The notes beneath the pieces are model-generated. The model was not told where the DNA came from. It searched no databases and saw only the letters and a list, made by a program, of their open reading frames with translations. DNA of 24,551 nt from Tetmemena sp. SeJ-2015 (lineage: Eukaryota; Ciliophora; Spirotrichea; Sporadotrichida; Oxytrichidae), in NCBI GenBank assembly GCA_027382625.1, contig JAJKFJ010020770.1:1-24551 (forward strand). The letters are read 5' to 3'. This document shows positions 1-9,200 of the stretch, piece after piece. The position numbers and the translations under genes are program-made. Position 1 is the stretch's first letter; each line of letters starts with the position of its first letter.

Positions 1-252
1 CTTTGATAACTCCTAAATTATATAAGAAATAAATTTAAAGATAAATGTAAATAGCAAACTTCAGAGTTTCCTGCACAATAAGCCCAACAACTAATCTTCT
101 CATTCGGATTAATATAATTTATCATCTCTAAGTGATAAATTCAATTTGGCAGGGGTTTTTAAAGTATTAGTCACCTACTCCCCCAAACACCCCAAGCGAA
201 TTTGGTCCCGCGTCACAAATCAAGATATAACTTTCCATTTTTATTTATTTTG
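1..252. other. AT-rich flank, no gene recognised
   Basis: I find no reading frame here that looks coding under the ciliate code. It lies just outside the left arm of the foldback element and may be IES or spacer DNA upstream of the DHHC gene. Confidence 0.4.
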
Positions 253-868
253 TTATTATACTAGAGAATTTAAAAGAAAAACATTTGTCAAAAATGCTCA
301 TTCTATTAGATTATTTTTAATTTTAATTTTAAATAAATAATTTTTCTTTTGAAAATATAAAAAATTAGCCGCTGGCCACCCTCCCGATCTCTAAAAAAAA
401 ACGCAATTTTACAGATTTGGCACGGGAGGTCGACCCACCGTTTGACCACGGTGGCTCAGCCCCAAAAGCGGCACTCAGCCGCACCCCTCCTCACCCCTCC
501 ATTGGGCCGGCGACTCGGCTCTCCCCCCTGACCTTGGGGTGAGGTCTCTCGGACTTCCCGAGGTGAAGCTAAGATGGCCAGGATCCTTTGGAGCGGCAGT
601 CCCTCCCCGGCAACTGGAGGGTGGGGAGGGGTCGGCTAGTGCCGCTGTGGGGGCGGGAGCCACCGTGGCCAAACCGGCTGGGTCGACCTCCCGTGCCAAC
701 TCTGTAAAATTGCGTTTTTTTTTAGAGATCGGGAGGCTGGCATCAGCGGCTGACATTTTTATATATTTCAAACGAAAATTATTTATTTAAACTATAATTC
801 AAAGCTAATCTAACTAGAATGAGCATGTATTTGACAAATGTTTTCTTTTAAATTCTCTAGTATAATAA
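253..868. mobile_element. Foldback element with long inverted arms
   Basis: The left arm (253 to about 501) matches the reverse complement of the right arm (about 613 to 868) nearly throughout. Both outer ends read TTATTATACTAGAGAATTTA when oriented inward. Further in, both arms carry the A-rich tract followed by CGCAATTTTACAGA and then GGCACGGGAGGTCGACC. The outer 110 bp of each arm is AT-rich. The inner arm and the roughly 110-bp central spacer are strongly GC-rich, unlike the rest of the window. Open frames on both strands inside the core have no codon pattern of the local genes and are read as by-products of base composition. It could be a MITE-like non-autonomous DNA transposon or two repeats inserted head to head. 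No transposase is encoded. It sits upstream of the first readable DHHC segment, so it is probably within germline-limited DNA. A target-site duplication cannot be assigned. Confidence 0.8.
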
Positions 869-1020
869 TTCATGGGCAAGAATATTTAAGGCCGCTAAAG
901 CTTTGAAGCGCATTTGCATTCTGGCGGTGCAAGCTAATGTAGCCCCACAAAATTTTTAAAGTATGTGCGGTACGGGCCCTCGTGCGGTGAGGGACTCAGG
1001 GCCCGTCGATCATTATAAAA
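869..1020. other. GC-rich spacer between foldback element and DHHC segment
   Basis: No coding is recognised. The interval holds the hairpin at 972-1006. The frame of the DHHC gene stays open leftward into the interval, but nothing resembles the first membrane helix of that family. Confidence 0.35.
972..1006. repeat. GC-rich hairpin
   Basis: ACGGGCCCT at 972-980 pairs perfectly with AGGGCCCGT at 998-1006 around a 17-base loop. It stands out in AT-rich surroundings. Its function is unknown. Confidence 0.6.
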
Positions 1021-2704
1021 TAAATTTCTCATTCAACCTTTGTTCTTGGTGTGATAGCTATAGCTGCATTTATATTTTCAGCAACAATGTTTTTTATAAC
1101 AAGCTTTCGAGATCCTAGACTTTTTTAAATAAATTTTATAATCCAGGATTTATTTCACCTTAATACGACATATTGGTAAGTATAAGACAGATGATATTGT
1201 GATACTTTTGTTAGGATTTGCTCCAGAAAGCAAATGATTAGGACGTTGATTTGAACAATTTTTGCTTTTATTGCAGACTTATCAAATCTAATGAATCCTT
1301 CCACTGTAACTTTTGCAAGAAATGTGTTGAGAAATTTGACCATCACTGCGTCTTTGTGAACAATTGCGTGGGCCATAGGAATCATAAATTCTTCCTTTTA
1401 TTCATGCTCACTATGCTTATATACTACATTTTGTCGATAGCTGTATGCGTTGTGGATTTTGTAGAATTTGAAGAAGGACATGGATATAGATGATTTATTA
1501 TTTAAGTATATAATGTATTTAAAGATATATGTGGGCGAGTTATACTTTATAAATCCTAGACTATGCAGCGAGAGGGATCACAATTTTAGTCAACTTATTA
1601 TTTTACCATGTTTCTTTTAATTTATGCAAACTTATGCTTCTCCGTTCCTTTGATGTATTAAATTGCTTATATTCTCATTTTTCCTATAGCCTTCAACTGA
1701 ATGAGCAATTTAAAAGACTGTGTCGCGTTTAGATGAAAAATTACACCTCCTCAGATATAGAAGATAACGAACAAGAAAACTAGATAGACTTGATGATCTA
1801 AGGTGTAGAAGATACTTAATTTTTATTACACATGGAAATGATAACGAGGACGGTATGCGCTTCAGCAAAGATAAGGGAAATATGCAGGAATCAAGAAACA
1901 CTCACATCTAGAAGGAGAGTGTAGTGACTTCTTAGTATGTAAATACAAAAGGGCATAATACAAAATAAGGTCAGCAAGAGAATTAACGCATAGCTCAAAA
2001 CCAACAAGACTATGAACTTAAATAAGCTCTGCTGTTGAATAATGAAGGCATACAACCTAAACAAGTTACATAAAGGCAAGGGCTATGCTTCAATCTTAAC
2101 AGACTCTTCTCATTTTAAGCTCCCACTCAAGAACAGCTGAATGATTTTTTGTTCTCTTCAAGATCTCAGCGTTTCTCCACTTTTATGATCAAGAAGTAAA
2201 TAGCTAAGTAAACTAAGCCTTTTAGAAAAAGTTCTATATTTTTAGTCTCAACAAAAGTAAGGAAAAGGTGGAAATGGACAAAGCGCAAGCCATTTTGATA
2301 GAAGACTTAAGCTAAATATATGCAGCATCTGGCAGTAGAAATAGAAATGACTTCTACTCTAACAACAACGTAAATAAAACTACAGCTGATGACTTAGCAA
2401 TGAGAAAAACTGCAATCCCTAATGAGGCAAACGAGAAAGGCTTTTAATTTAAACCTATCTCAAAATTAATTTTTTACTCAACTTAGACTTTAATTTAAAC
2501 TAAATTTATCTAATTTAAGGCTTTAATGTTTTCAGCGGAACACATATAACGGATGATGACCCTGATTTCTCAGCTAATTAGAACAAACTGTAACTGAAGA
2601 GCAAAAATTAAATCTTCTCCAACTAGTCTCAACTTGATCAGAAGTAAAATTAAGGATTTAGTGGGTTGAGAATAAACTACTCTGAATTTAGATCGAATGA
2701 GTGA
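1021..2704 (+). CDS. DHHC-type protein S-acyltransferase, 5' end missing
   Basis: Members of this family transfer palmitate to cysteines of membrane-associated proteins. After removal of six IESs and one intron the frame is continuous to TGA at 2702-2704. It opens with a membrane helix (1045-1105), then the family's DPG motif, split by an IES at 1116-1144. Next come the CxxC...HCxxCxxC cysteine-rich domain and the catalytic DHHC at 1338-1349, followed by NNCVGHRNHKFF. The third helix, a luminal loop and the fourth helix (about 1605-1670) follow, then QLNEQFKR in place of the usual TTxE motif. The tail of about 290 residues is rich in S, N, Q and K. The first membrane helix and start codon are not seen, so they may lie left of the window or on a separated segment beyond the foldback element. 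The class assignment is firm, the substrate is unknown, and the degenerate TTxE is noted. Confidence 0.85.
1116..1144 (+). other. IES, pointer ATCC
   Basis: ATCC occurs at 1112-1115 and 1141-1144. Removing 29 bp turns a broken frame into SFRDPGFISP, the conserved motif preceding the DHHC domain. Confidence 0.85.
1176..1214 (+). other. Intron in the DHHC gene
   Basis: A 39-nt GTAAGT...TTAG intron containing in-frame TGA. Splicing joins QYDIL to DLLQKAND and leads into the cysteine-rich domain. Confidence 0.75.
1486..1578 (+). other. IES, pointer GGAT
   Basis: GGAT at 1482-1485 and 1575-1578, in the same codon phase. Excision of 93 bp removes the in-frame TGA at 1491 and joins the loop after helix 3 to helix 4. 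Confidence 0.7.
1671..1687 (+). other. 17-bp IES, pointer TAT
   Basis: TAT at 1668-1670 and 1685-1687. Excision joins the end of helix 4 to QLNEQFKR. The pointer is short, so this junction is the least certain in the gene. Confidence 0.5.
1771..1847 (+). other. IES, pointer GATAACGA
   Basis: An exact 8-bp direct repeat at 1763-1770 and 1840-1847. Excision of 77 bp joins SSDIEDNE to DGMRFSKD in frame. Confidence 0.85.
2233..2258 (+). other. IES, pointer AAAAGT
   Basis: AAAAGT at 2227-2232 and 2253-2258. Excision of 26 bp joins KPFRKS to KEKVEMDK. Without it the frame runs into TGA. Confidence 0.85.
2445..2524 (+). other. IES, pointer AAGGCTTT
   Basis: An exact 8-bp repeat at 2437-2444 and 2517-2524. 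Excision of 80 bp joins NEKGF to NVFSGTHITDDD, which then reads to the TGA at 2702. Confidence 0.85.
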
Positions 2705-3234
2705 CTTTATTAGCAATTTTATAATTAAACTTTATTTCATAAAGATGATTATATCTAGAGATAAAATTTCTGAAATTTTAAATATTTAGACGCAATATTT
2801 ATAATTTCCAGTATTTGAGGCCGCCATTTCACATAGTAAATAATAAAAATGTAACAAACAGAGCAAGTATCTCATAAAATGTACAAATGAGATTAGTTTG
2901 CTTCGCCCTATCAATATGGAATTCACTTTTCAATAGTTTAAATCTGCTAGAGCTATGAAAAGAGAACTAGCAGGTAAGACCTATTGGAAGAACTTAAATT
3001 TAAGATAACCAACGTACTTGTTAGTAGTTCAATTTCTACATTTTTATATTTAATAATTAATGATTAATAAGGGACTGCAGTGATTAAAGCCACACAAGTA
3101 AATGTTTATAGAGAATTGAGATTGCAAGTTAATCAATCTTTTTAGATTAATGAGATAGTAAAATATTGTGAGGTTTGAGAGGCAGAGACAAGTTTGAAAT
3201 TAATGTAATATAATTTTAATAATTACATTAAAAA
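2705..3234. other. Intergenic region between DHHC and zinc-finger genes
   Basis: AT-rich DNA with no recognised gene. One frame opens with ATG at 2916 and ends with TGA at 3081 (55 codons under the ciliate code). Its first half, including KSARAMKRELAGKTYWK, looks mildly coding, and it may be an orphan segment or chance. Confidence 0.35.
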
Positions 3235-4461
3235 ATGCCACTTCAAAAAACTCAACTGGAGATGTCCCAGGATTAACAATAGCATCAGCATCAAGCTTAA
3301 GCTTCGGGGCCTTAACCTTAAAGCATTCAAGGAGGAGGAACTAATATCCCTCCTTAGGATATTGCAGCTGCTATGATGCCCGGGTAAAGACCATTAAATG
3401 TAATGGCTGCCGCTCCTCAGTAAGCAGCAATGCATCCTTAGATGATGATGAGGTAAAACTCTTAGGCTGGAGTTCCACAAGGATAACCTTTGCCAAATGG
3501 AAATATGATTCCTCAAATGGCTGCTAGTGGATAAATGGTAAGGCAAGTTTCCTATCAGGGAGCCCCTAATGCATAAAGTGCTCCATACCCTGGCCAGCCC
3601 CCCTAAGGTGGATAATATCCTCCAAACATGCCATAGTAATCAGGAGCAAATTATTACTAGAGGTAGAGCTCTTAGCATCCCGCACATCTCTAACCAAACC
3701 AAATGCCACACCCTCAGGGTTATAACTAACCTAGTGCCAATGGGGGGTCACAGCCTCCCTACCCAGTTACTATGAATAATGTTAATAATAACTACTACTA
3801 TTACAACACCATGAACTCTGGGATGATGATTCCAGGTGGTCCATACAATAGCATAAACGTGCAGCAGCAAAGTCAACTTCAGAAATTTGATCAAGTAATT
3901 ATGAGCTATGTCAAAGGATTGACTCTTGAGAAGTAGAAATTGGGAGGAATAGATGTCGAAATGCAGAGCCAAAGCTATAACTATCTCTTTAAGAATTACG
4001 AGAGCTTTCTCTCAAAGGCCACACCTATTGAAAAGCTCAGCTTTCTTGAGAACACTCTGTTCAAGAGGAAAAGTTTGATAAATAAAAATTCAAAGCGATA
4101 TAAGGCGATTAAGAAGCAAAGGAAAGAGAACTCTTCAAATGTTGTGAGAATAGGAGGCAGGTAATAATAGCTGAAGTGTCCCGTCTATGGATGCTTCAAA
4201 GAATAGCCGGATGAGTAATCACTATTGGCTCATTATAATCAACAACATGCAGATTTGAAAGCTTTGGGCTTAGACTTAGTAAACGATCCAGGGCAGTAAT
4301 AGATAACCTCACGAGGTGTAAGCCAGAGCAGTGGTGGCATTAAAGGAAAAATTCACAATAATCTTTTAACCTAAACCTTGATCATAAGTCTACTACAAAA
4401 GAATCAGATAAAAGAAATGATGCAAGAGTTAAATGATGAGCATCCTCCTCTAGATCTTTGA
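3235..4461 (+). CDS. Q-rich single C2H2 zinc-finger protein, uninterrupted
   Basis: A 408-codon frame from ATG 3235 to TGA 4459-4461, with many in-frame TAA/TAG read as Gln. Residues 1 to about 225 are low complexity, rich in Q, P, M, G and N, and include a run of tyrosines. A basic region (about 225-310) follows, with many K and R. A single C2H2-like finger comes next: C315, C320, H333, H338 (C-x4-C-x12-H-x4-H). The last 65 residues are acidic and leucine-rich. No IES or intron is needed, unlike every other long gene here. The layout suggests a nucleic-acid-binding or transcription/RNA cofactor, but that is inference and no named family is recognised. ATG 3235 is chosen because it is the first ATG of the frame and is preceded by A-rich DNA. 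Confidence 0.85.
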
Positions 4462-4640
4462 GTCATTCTGTTCATTTTTCTTTGAGTCGTCTGTGTGCTG
4501 CATATTTTTGAATCGATTTTTGTTGATTAACCATCATCTTCATGACTTTGTATTTGTAAAACTATTTATGAGTAGAAATGATTAATTCTCTAAGTCTAAT
4601 TAAGCAAAAATGGCAGAATAAATAAAAGATCATAAATATT
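4462..4640. other. Convergent intergenic spacer
   Basis: It separates the TGA of the plus-strand zinc-finger gene from the TGA of the minus-strand J-domain gene. No coding is recognised. Confidence 0.5.
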
Positions 4641-6200
4641 TCATGGTTTATAGCCATATCTTTCTTATATATCCTCATCAATTTATCTCTTCTTTTCTTT
4701 GAGTATTCTGTTGCGCACGTGATTACTGAATGAGTTTTTATTGGGCTGGTCGTACCATTTCAAAAGCTGCTCCATGGTTATCCCATTTTTAGCTATGAAG
4801 TCGCCGTCCACATAAAGTTTCCTTGCTTGAATTGTATTTTCTGTTATGAGGTCTTGCAATCTTTCCTTCTAAATAATTTCTCTATTCCATCTCTGATAAT
4901 AGAAGAGCCCTATGTTTAGAAGCACCCCTGAGATGATAATCCCACTTAAATATTCCCATAAACAAACTCTTTAAGAATAATTTGAAGAAATTGATTATAA
5001 TAATATTTAAAGATCTTTTAATCTTACAAGATGATCTCGTCCCAATAGTAGTCAACTATCTTGGATCGGTAGGGCCTATTAGTTAAGAAAGCTAAGACTT
5101 TAGACTGATGCTCGAAAGTTAGCTTTCCACTATTTTTAGGGTTTCGATTATGTTAGCCAGAATAAGGGGATTAGTGACTCGATGACTGGCTTTGATTAAA
5201 GTGGGAGGAAGAATGATAATTTATGTTTATATTTTCCTAATAAGAATTGAAGTCATTTTGTCTGCCATAGGGTTACTATTGATGTTATGGTAAAATATAT
5301 GTATGTATATAATAAGTCTTGATTGCCATAGAACTAGGTATCCTCTGGAGGCTGCTCACTCTAAGTATTAGCGTATTTGTAGAAAGTCTTTTAGTATCTG
5401 TTTTTGAGGAACTCATCATGTGTGCTTTGATCATAGGGTGTGAATCTTTAGCTCTTCCATCTTTCAAAGTTTTCTTTAGCCTTGGGGTCTTCTCGGTACA
5501 TATTTTAGGTTTCTCTATATTCTTTTTCTTATTGAGCCTATCTCTTTTACTGCTGCTGTTTATATATTTCGTAGAGTTCTTCCTCAGACAAATAAATAAT
5601 ATCGTCATCATAATTATTCAGAGAGAGTATAGCCTTCTGAACTTGCCTTGAGTCTTGAGTAGGCTTCTTGAAGATCTTTAAATTTTTCCTATCAAATGAA
5701 TAAAACAAAAGAGCTCTTAAAATACCTCAGATCCAGATTCAGTGTCAGGATGATAGAGCTTAGCTAATTAAATAAGTATTGGTATCTTGGAAATGAAAAT
5801 ATTATAGCAGCAACAATAAAAGTTTAACTATCTTCTTATCTTAAAATTACAAATTTATATAATTGTAATAACCATCAAATTAAATTCTTTACTTTTGTAT
5901 ATTTATGGTGCTTGATTTTACATTAATAAGTGAGTTCTGCAATATATTTTAAATTTGAGGTATTGTTTCTTGAGATATTCATCATTAATCTTGTCTACTT
6001 CTTCATTGGGGATTTACATTATCTTCCTGGCTTGTTCTTGTGATATTCGTCTAAAGTTAGTAAATACAAACTACTAGGTAGTGCTTGTCTCTATTTAGAA
6101 ATTCCAAACCTTTTGAAAAGACCCTCTTCCAATTTATGGATGAATTTTCTTCCATTATCATCAAATAAAATTAAAGACTTGAGCACATTATTTCATTTAA
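4641..6200 (-). CDS. J-domain (DnaJ-like) protein with membrane segment, start unresolved
   Basis: J domains stimulate the ATPase of Hsp70. Reading the minus strand with three IESs and one intron removed gives QEQARKIMQIPNEEVDKI, then YLKKQYLKLAKLYHPDTES, with the diagnostic HPD at 5744-5752. A long Q/K/E-rich region follows, with EEELYEIYKQ and NFERWKSQRF. Next is a stretch rich in N, S, Q and H, then a hydrophobic helix (LSGIIISGVLLNIGLFYY) and a basic C-terminal domain ending in ERYGYKP at TGA 4641-4643. The HPD and surrounding helices identify the domain. A mitochondrial or other membrane location is only inference from the hydrophobic segment. The N-terminus above about 6100 is uncertain, because three frames are partly open and no single ATG can be chosen. 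Confidence 0.8.
4969..5027 (-). other. Intron in the J-domain gene
   Basis: A 59-nt intron on the minus strand, GTAAGA...TTAAAG. Splicing joins YYWDEIIL to VCLWEYLSG and removes a frameshift. Confidence 0.8.
5271..5331 (-). other. IES, pointer CTATGGCA (minus strand)
   Basis: TGCCATAG on the plus strand at 5263-5270 and 5324-5331. Excision of 61 bp joins DTQFYG to RQNDFNSYQ. The unexcised frame meets TGA. Confidence 0.85.
5697..5710 (-). other. 14-bp IES, pointer TTT (minus strand)
   Basis: AAA on the plus strand at 5694-5696 and 5708-5710. Excision joins SEVFQELF to DRKNLKIFKKP inside the region after the J domain. The pointer is only 3 bp, so the exact ends are ambiguous. Confidence 0.6.
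5770..5955 (-). other. IES splitting the J domain, pointer AATT
   Basis: AATT at 5766-5769 and 5952-5955. Excision of 186 bp joins KKQYLK to LAKLYHPD, recreating helix II and the HPD loop of the J domain. Confidence 0.75.
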
Positions 6201-6299
6201 AAGAAGCAATAATTTATAGAATATTTTAACATTTTAAATTTTAAACCACAAACCTTAACTTAAAATATATTTATTTAAGAAACACCCCCTATATTGACA

Positions 6300-9200
6300 C
6301 ACAGTTAAATTCTACTATTTTTGGGCATATTTCTAATTTCTTTCATTCTCATTGGTATCTTCTGTAAGTTAAATTTTAAAATAAGATTATTTTCTTCTGA
6401 CATTGAATACATTGGCAGGAGGTCGATCGTAAACACTCATGTGAGAAAGCTTCTCACTCAGGTCACTCTGGGAAGTATTGTGGCTCATTATAGTTGGTCT
6501 CAGCTTTATCACTTCATTTATCTAGCTCGTGTTTAAGCTATTCGCATCCTTAATAAACTACAAAAGTAAATATAGCTTTTATTAAAATATCATCATAATG
6601 GAGGAAGTTATTAAAAATGAATAAATTGAATTTAACATCCTTGTCTGTATGGTTCAGAGTCTAATTATGAGATAAGCTATAAAACAAATTTAGGTTATAT
6701 ATTTGTTAGCTTTGTCTGTTTGCCATTGATCCATTTAATTAAGACTATGTTTTAAAATGGTTAATTAAATAATTGGTTTGATTGTTGGTGATGATTGAGT
6801 TTTAGATCTGCATATTTTTAAGAGCATGGTACTCATCTCTTACAGTAGATTGACCCAAGTATGAACCAGAATTAGCATTTTGCACCTAGTCTTTATTCTC
6901 ATCTAAGTTTGAACCTCCAAATCTCTAGTAAGACTAATGCTGCTGTGCTATCATCTATATAGCCTGACTTGATTGCAAATCCTTTTAGCTGTCTCTATCT
7001 CTCTATCATCCCTTGGTAAAGCAGATTTAATATAAAATCATATCAAAGTTATTTATCATTTAAACAATTTATTAAAAAAGAAATCTTATTTTAAGATTCT
7101 GCTGATTATTTAGATTTTCAATTAGTCCTCCACTGAAGCCAAGCGTATAAGTTTTCTAAGCAGTGTTTGCTTTATCATGGAGTACATTTTCATTTTAAAA
7201 CTGCTGAAGAGTTTGAGATGACATTTGCTTTTTGGGAGAGCTTTAGTTGCTAGATGGATTAGGATTCTTTGGGGAATTAGCAAACAGAATTAATTAAACA
7301 AATAAAGCAGGAAAGTTAGAAAAAGTTGACAAGCCATTAAGTTACTAAGCATTATTTCCATTGTTAGTGGGATTTCCGTAATTTCTTTGCAGGTAATTAA
7401 TTGGTGCTGATGCAGTGGCTTGATCGCTTTAACTAAAAAGATTGCTCTGAAATAATAGATAAGAAAATAAGCTTTAAAATCTTTAACTTGGGTTGATTGA
7501 GAATCCCTTTGAATAAGTATTTGCGATACTATTCTAAAACTCGATTGACTATCTTTCGTTCTTAATTCCCAACTGTGAGGCTGGCCTTTGCTATTCTGCC
7601 TTTTTGATATCGTTGTTAAAGTTGAGAATTTGATTAGTTTGAGAAGTTGAAAATTGGGATGAGTTGTGGTAGCTATAGCTGCTTCTAAGTTAATTATTGA
7701 AAGCCACCTGTTGCCTCTTATTGCTTATCAGAAATATTCACCTCATCCGCTTTCAGTGCATTAAAATAGCAAAATGTAATCTATAATAACTAAGCATGAA
7801 GATATCGTGAAGGAGAAGTCTAACTACTGGATTAATTGATCTAAGAAACTTAGTTATAGTTCTTGAGCATGAATTGGACATTATTTTGAGTGAATGTACT
7901 CGCAAAAGGAGGAGTGGAGATATGATTTGAGTTAAGAGTTTAGAGGTAATTGTGCTTTTCATGTTGATTAGTCTTTGCGGGAACAAACTCATTCCTGACA
8001 GAGGAACTTCGAGAATAGTCTATAGTCTTAGAATGAGGAATGGGATTACAGTTTTGAACCTACTATGACTTGGGAGTAGACACAAGATTAAACTATTCGT
8101 TTATCCATTAAGTTAAATCCTATTGAGTTTTATTGCTCTCTAGATGAAGAAGCCTATTCTTGATATAGTCCTCTATCTAGGCAATAAGAACTTTAGAAAT
8201 TTGTGACTCATTCACTGACTTATCAACAAAAGTCATGTATTGAATAGCAGAGCCAGAGAAAGATTTTACCTGATCAAGAGTAATTAACTTCTATCCGTTT
8301 TGCTGTTTAAAAGTGTCCAAGCACTTCTTAACTATTTTTTGTATATCTGCTTAAGATTCTAGAGTGATCTTTTACGTCTTCATGGTAATTGGAGCTATAA
8401 TCTCTTCAAAGAGCATATATCTGTTTTAATTTGCTGTAAATTACCTTCTTACTATTCTATCACTCTAAGTCATTTCATCAAAAAGTTGCTTTACTTGGGC
8501 AGATATTTCTTAGTTAGAGAATGTTGACCTAGACACAATTTAGAGACAAAGAGAAAAGGCATTTTAAAATAACAACTTATAAAGAGTGAGATCATCTTCT
8601 TCGATCTTATTGTGGTTTTTATTAGCCTGATGTCTTAAAATGTTTACTACATAGGCAGGATCAACATTTTCAAAAACTGATTGGCCTTGCTGCTTTTGAG
8701 TTTCTGGGTTGATTTAATTATGACTGCCTAGAGATGCTCTTTGGTTCATGAGGGGATTAAATGAGTTAGTGATAATTAAAATATAAATAATTGGCCCTTT
8801 GAATTCAGAACTAATTTTAGTTGGAGTTTACTCGCCATTATTTCCTTCAGAATCGCTTAAGACTTGGATTGGCGGGGTCACTCCTCCTCCACTTGCTTCT
8901 ATTTATTCTTTGAAGGTTACACTTGGACCGATCCTTAAGTTCTAGTTTGAAGGTGTCTGTGATGGTTCCTCAATTTTCATGTAAGTCTTCATATGAGTTA
9001 CATCAATTCCAAGGCTTTATATTGAAGAGAGTGCTGAAGCAAATGACACCGGCTTCAAATATTTATACTTTCGTGGTGATTATCCTTTATAGCACTTATT
9101 TTTTCTGAAATAGAAATCGTCTTTCTAGTTGAGCACTTTATTTGGCACAATCATCTACTTTTGTTAGTTAGTGTTTTAGTCCTCACTCTTTTGATTTTGA

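Noticed and set aside
459..466. CCCCAAAA as a telomere-like repeat
   Set aside because: It occurs once, inside a GC-rich inverted arm, with no tandem array; most likely chance.
475..790. Overlapping open frames on both strands in the GC-rich core
   Set aside because: They lie in the foldback element and reflect GC content; they have no TAA/TAG Gln codons and resemble no protein.
5319..5651. Hydrophobic plus-strand frame of 110 codons
   Set aside because: It is the complement of the J-domain gene, whose minus-strand frame has K/E/Q-rich text, solved pointers and an intron.
6486..6488. ATG on the minus strand as start of the J-domain gene or a new gene (MSHNTSQSD)
   Set aside because: The AGCTA pointer joins this stretch in frame to the S/N/Q-rich gene upstream, so it is better read as that gene's C-terminal part.
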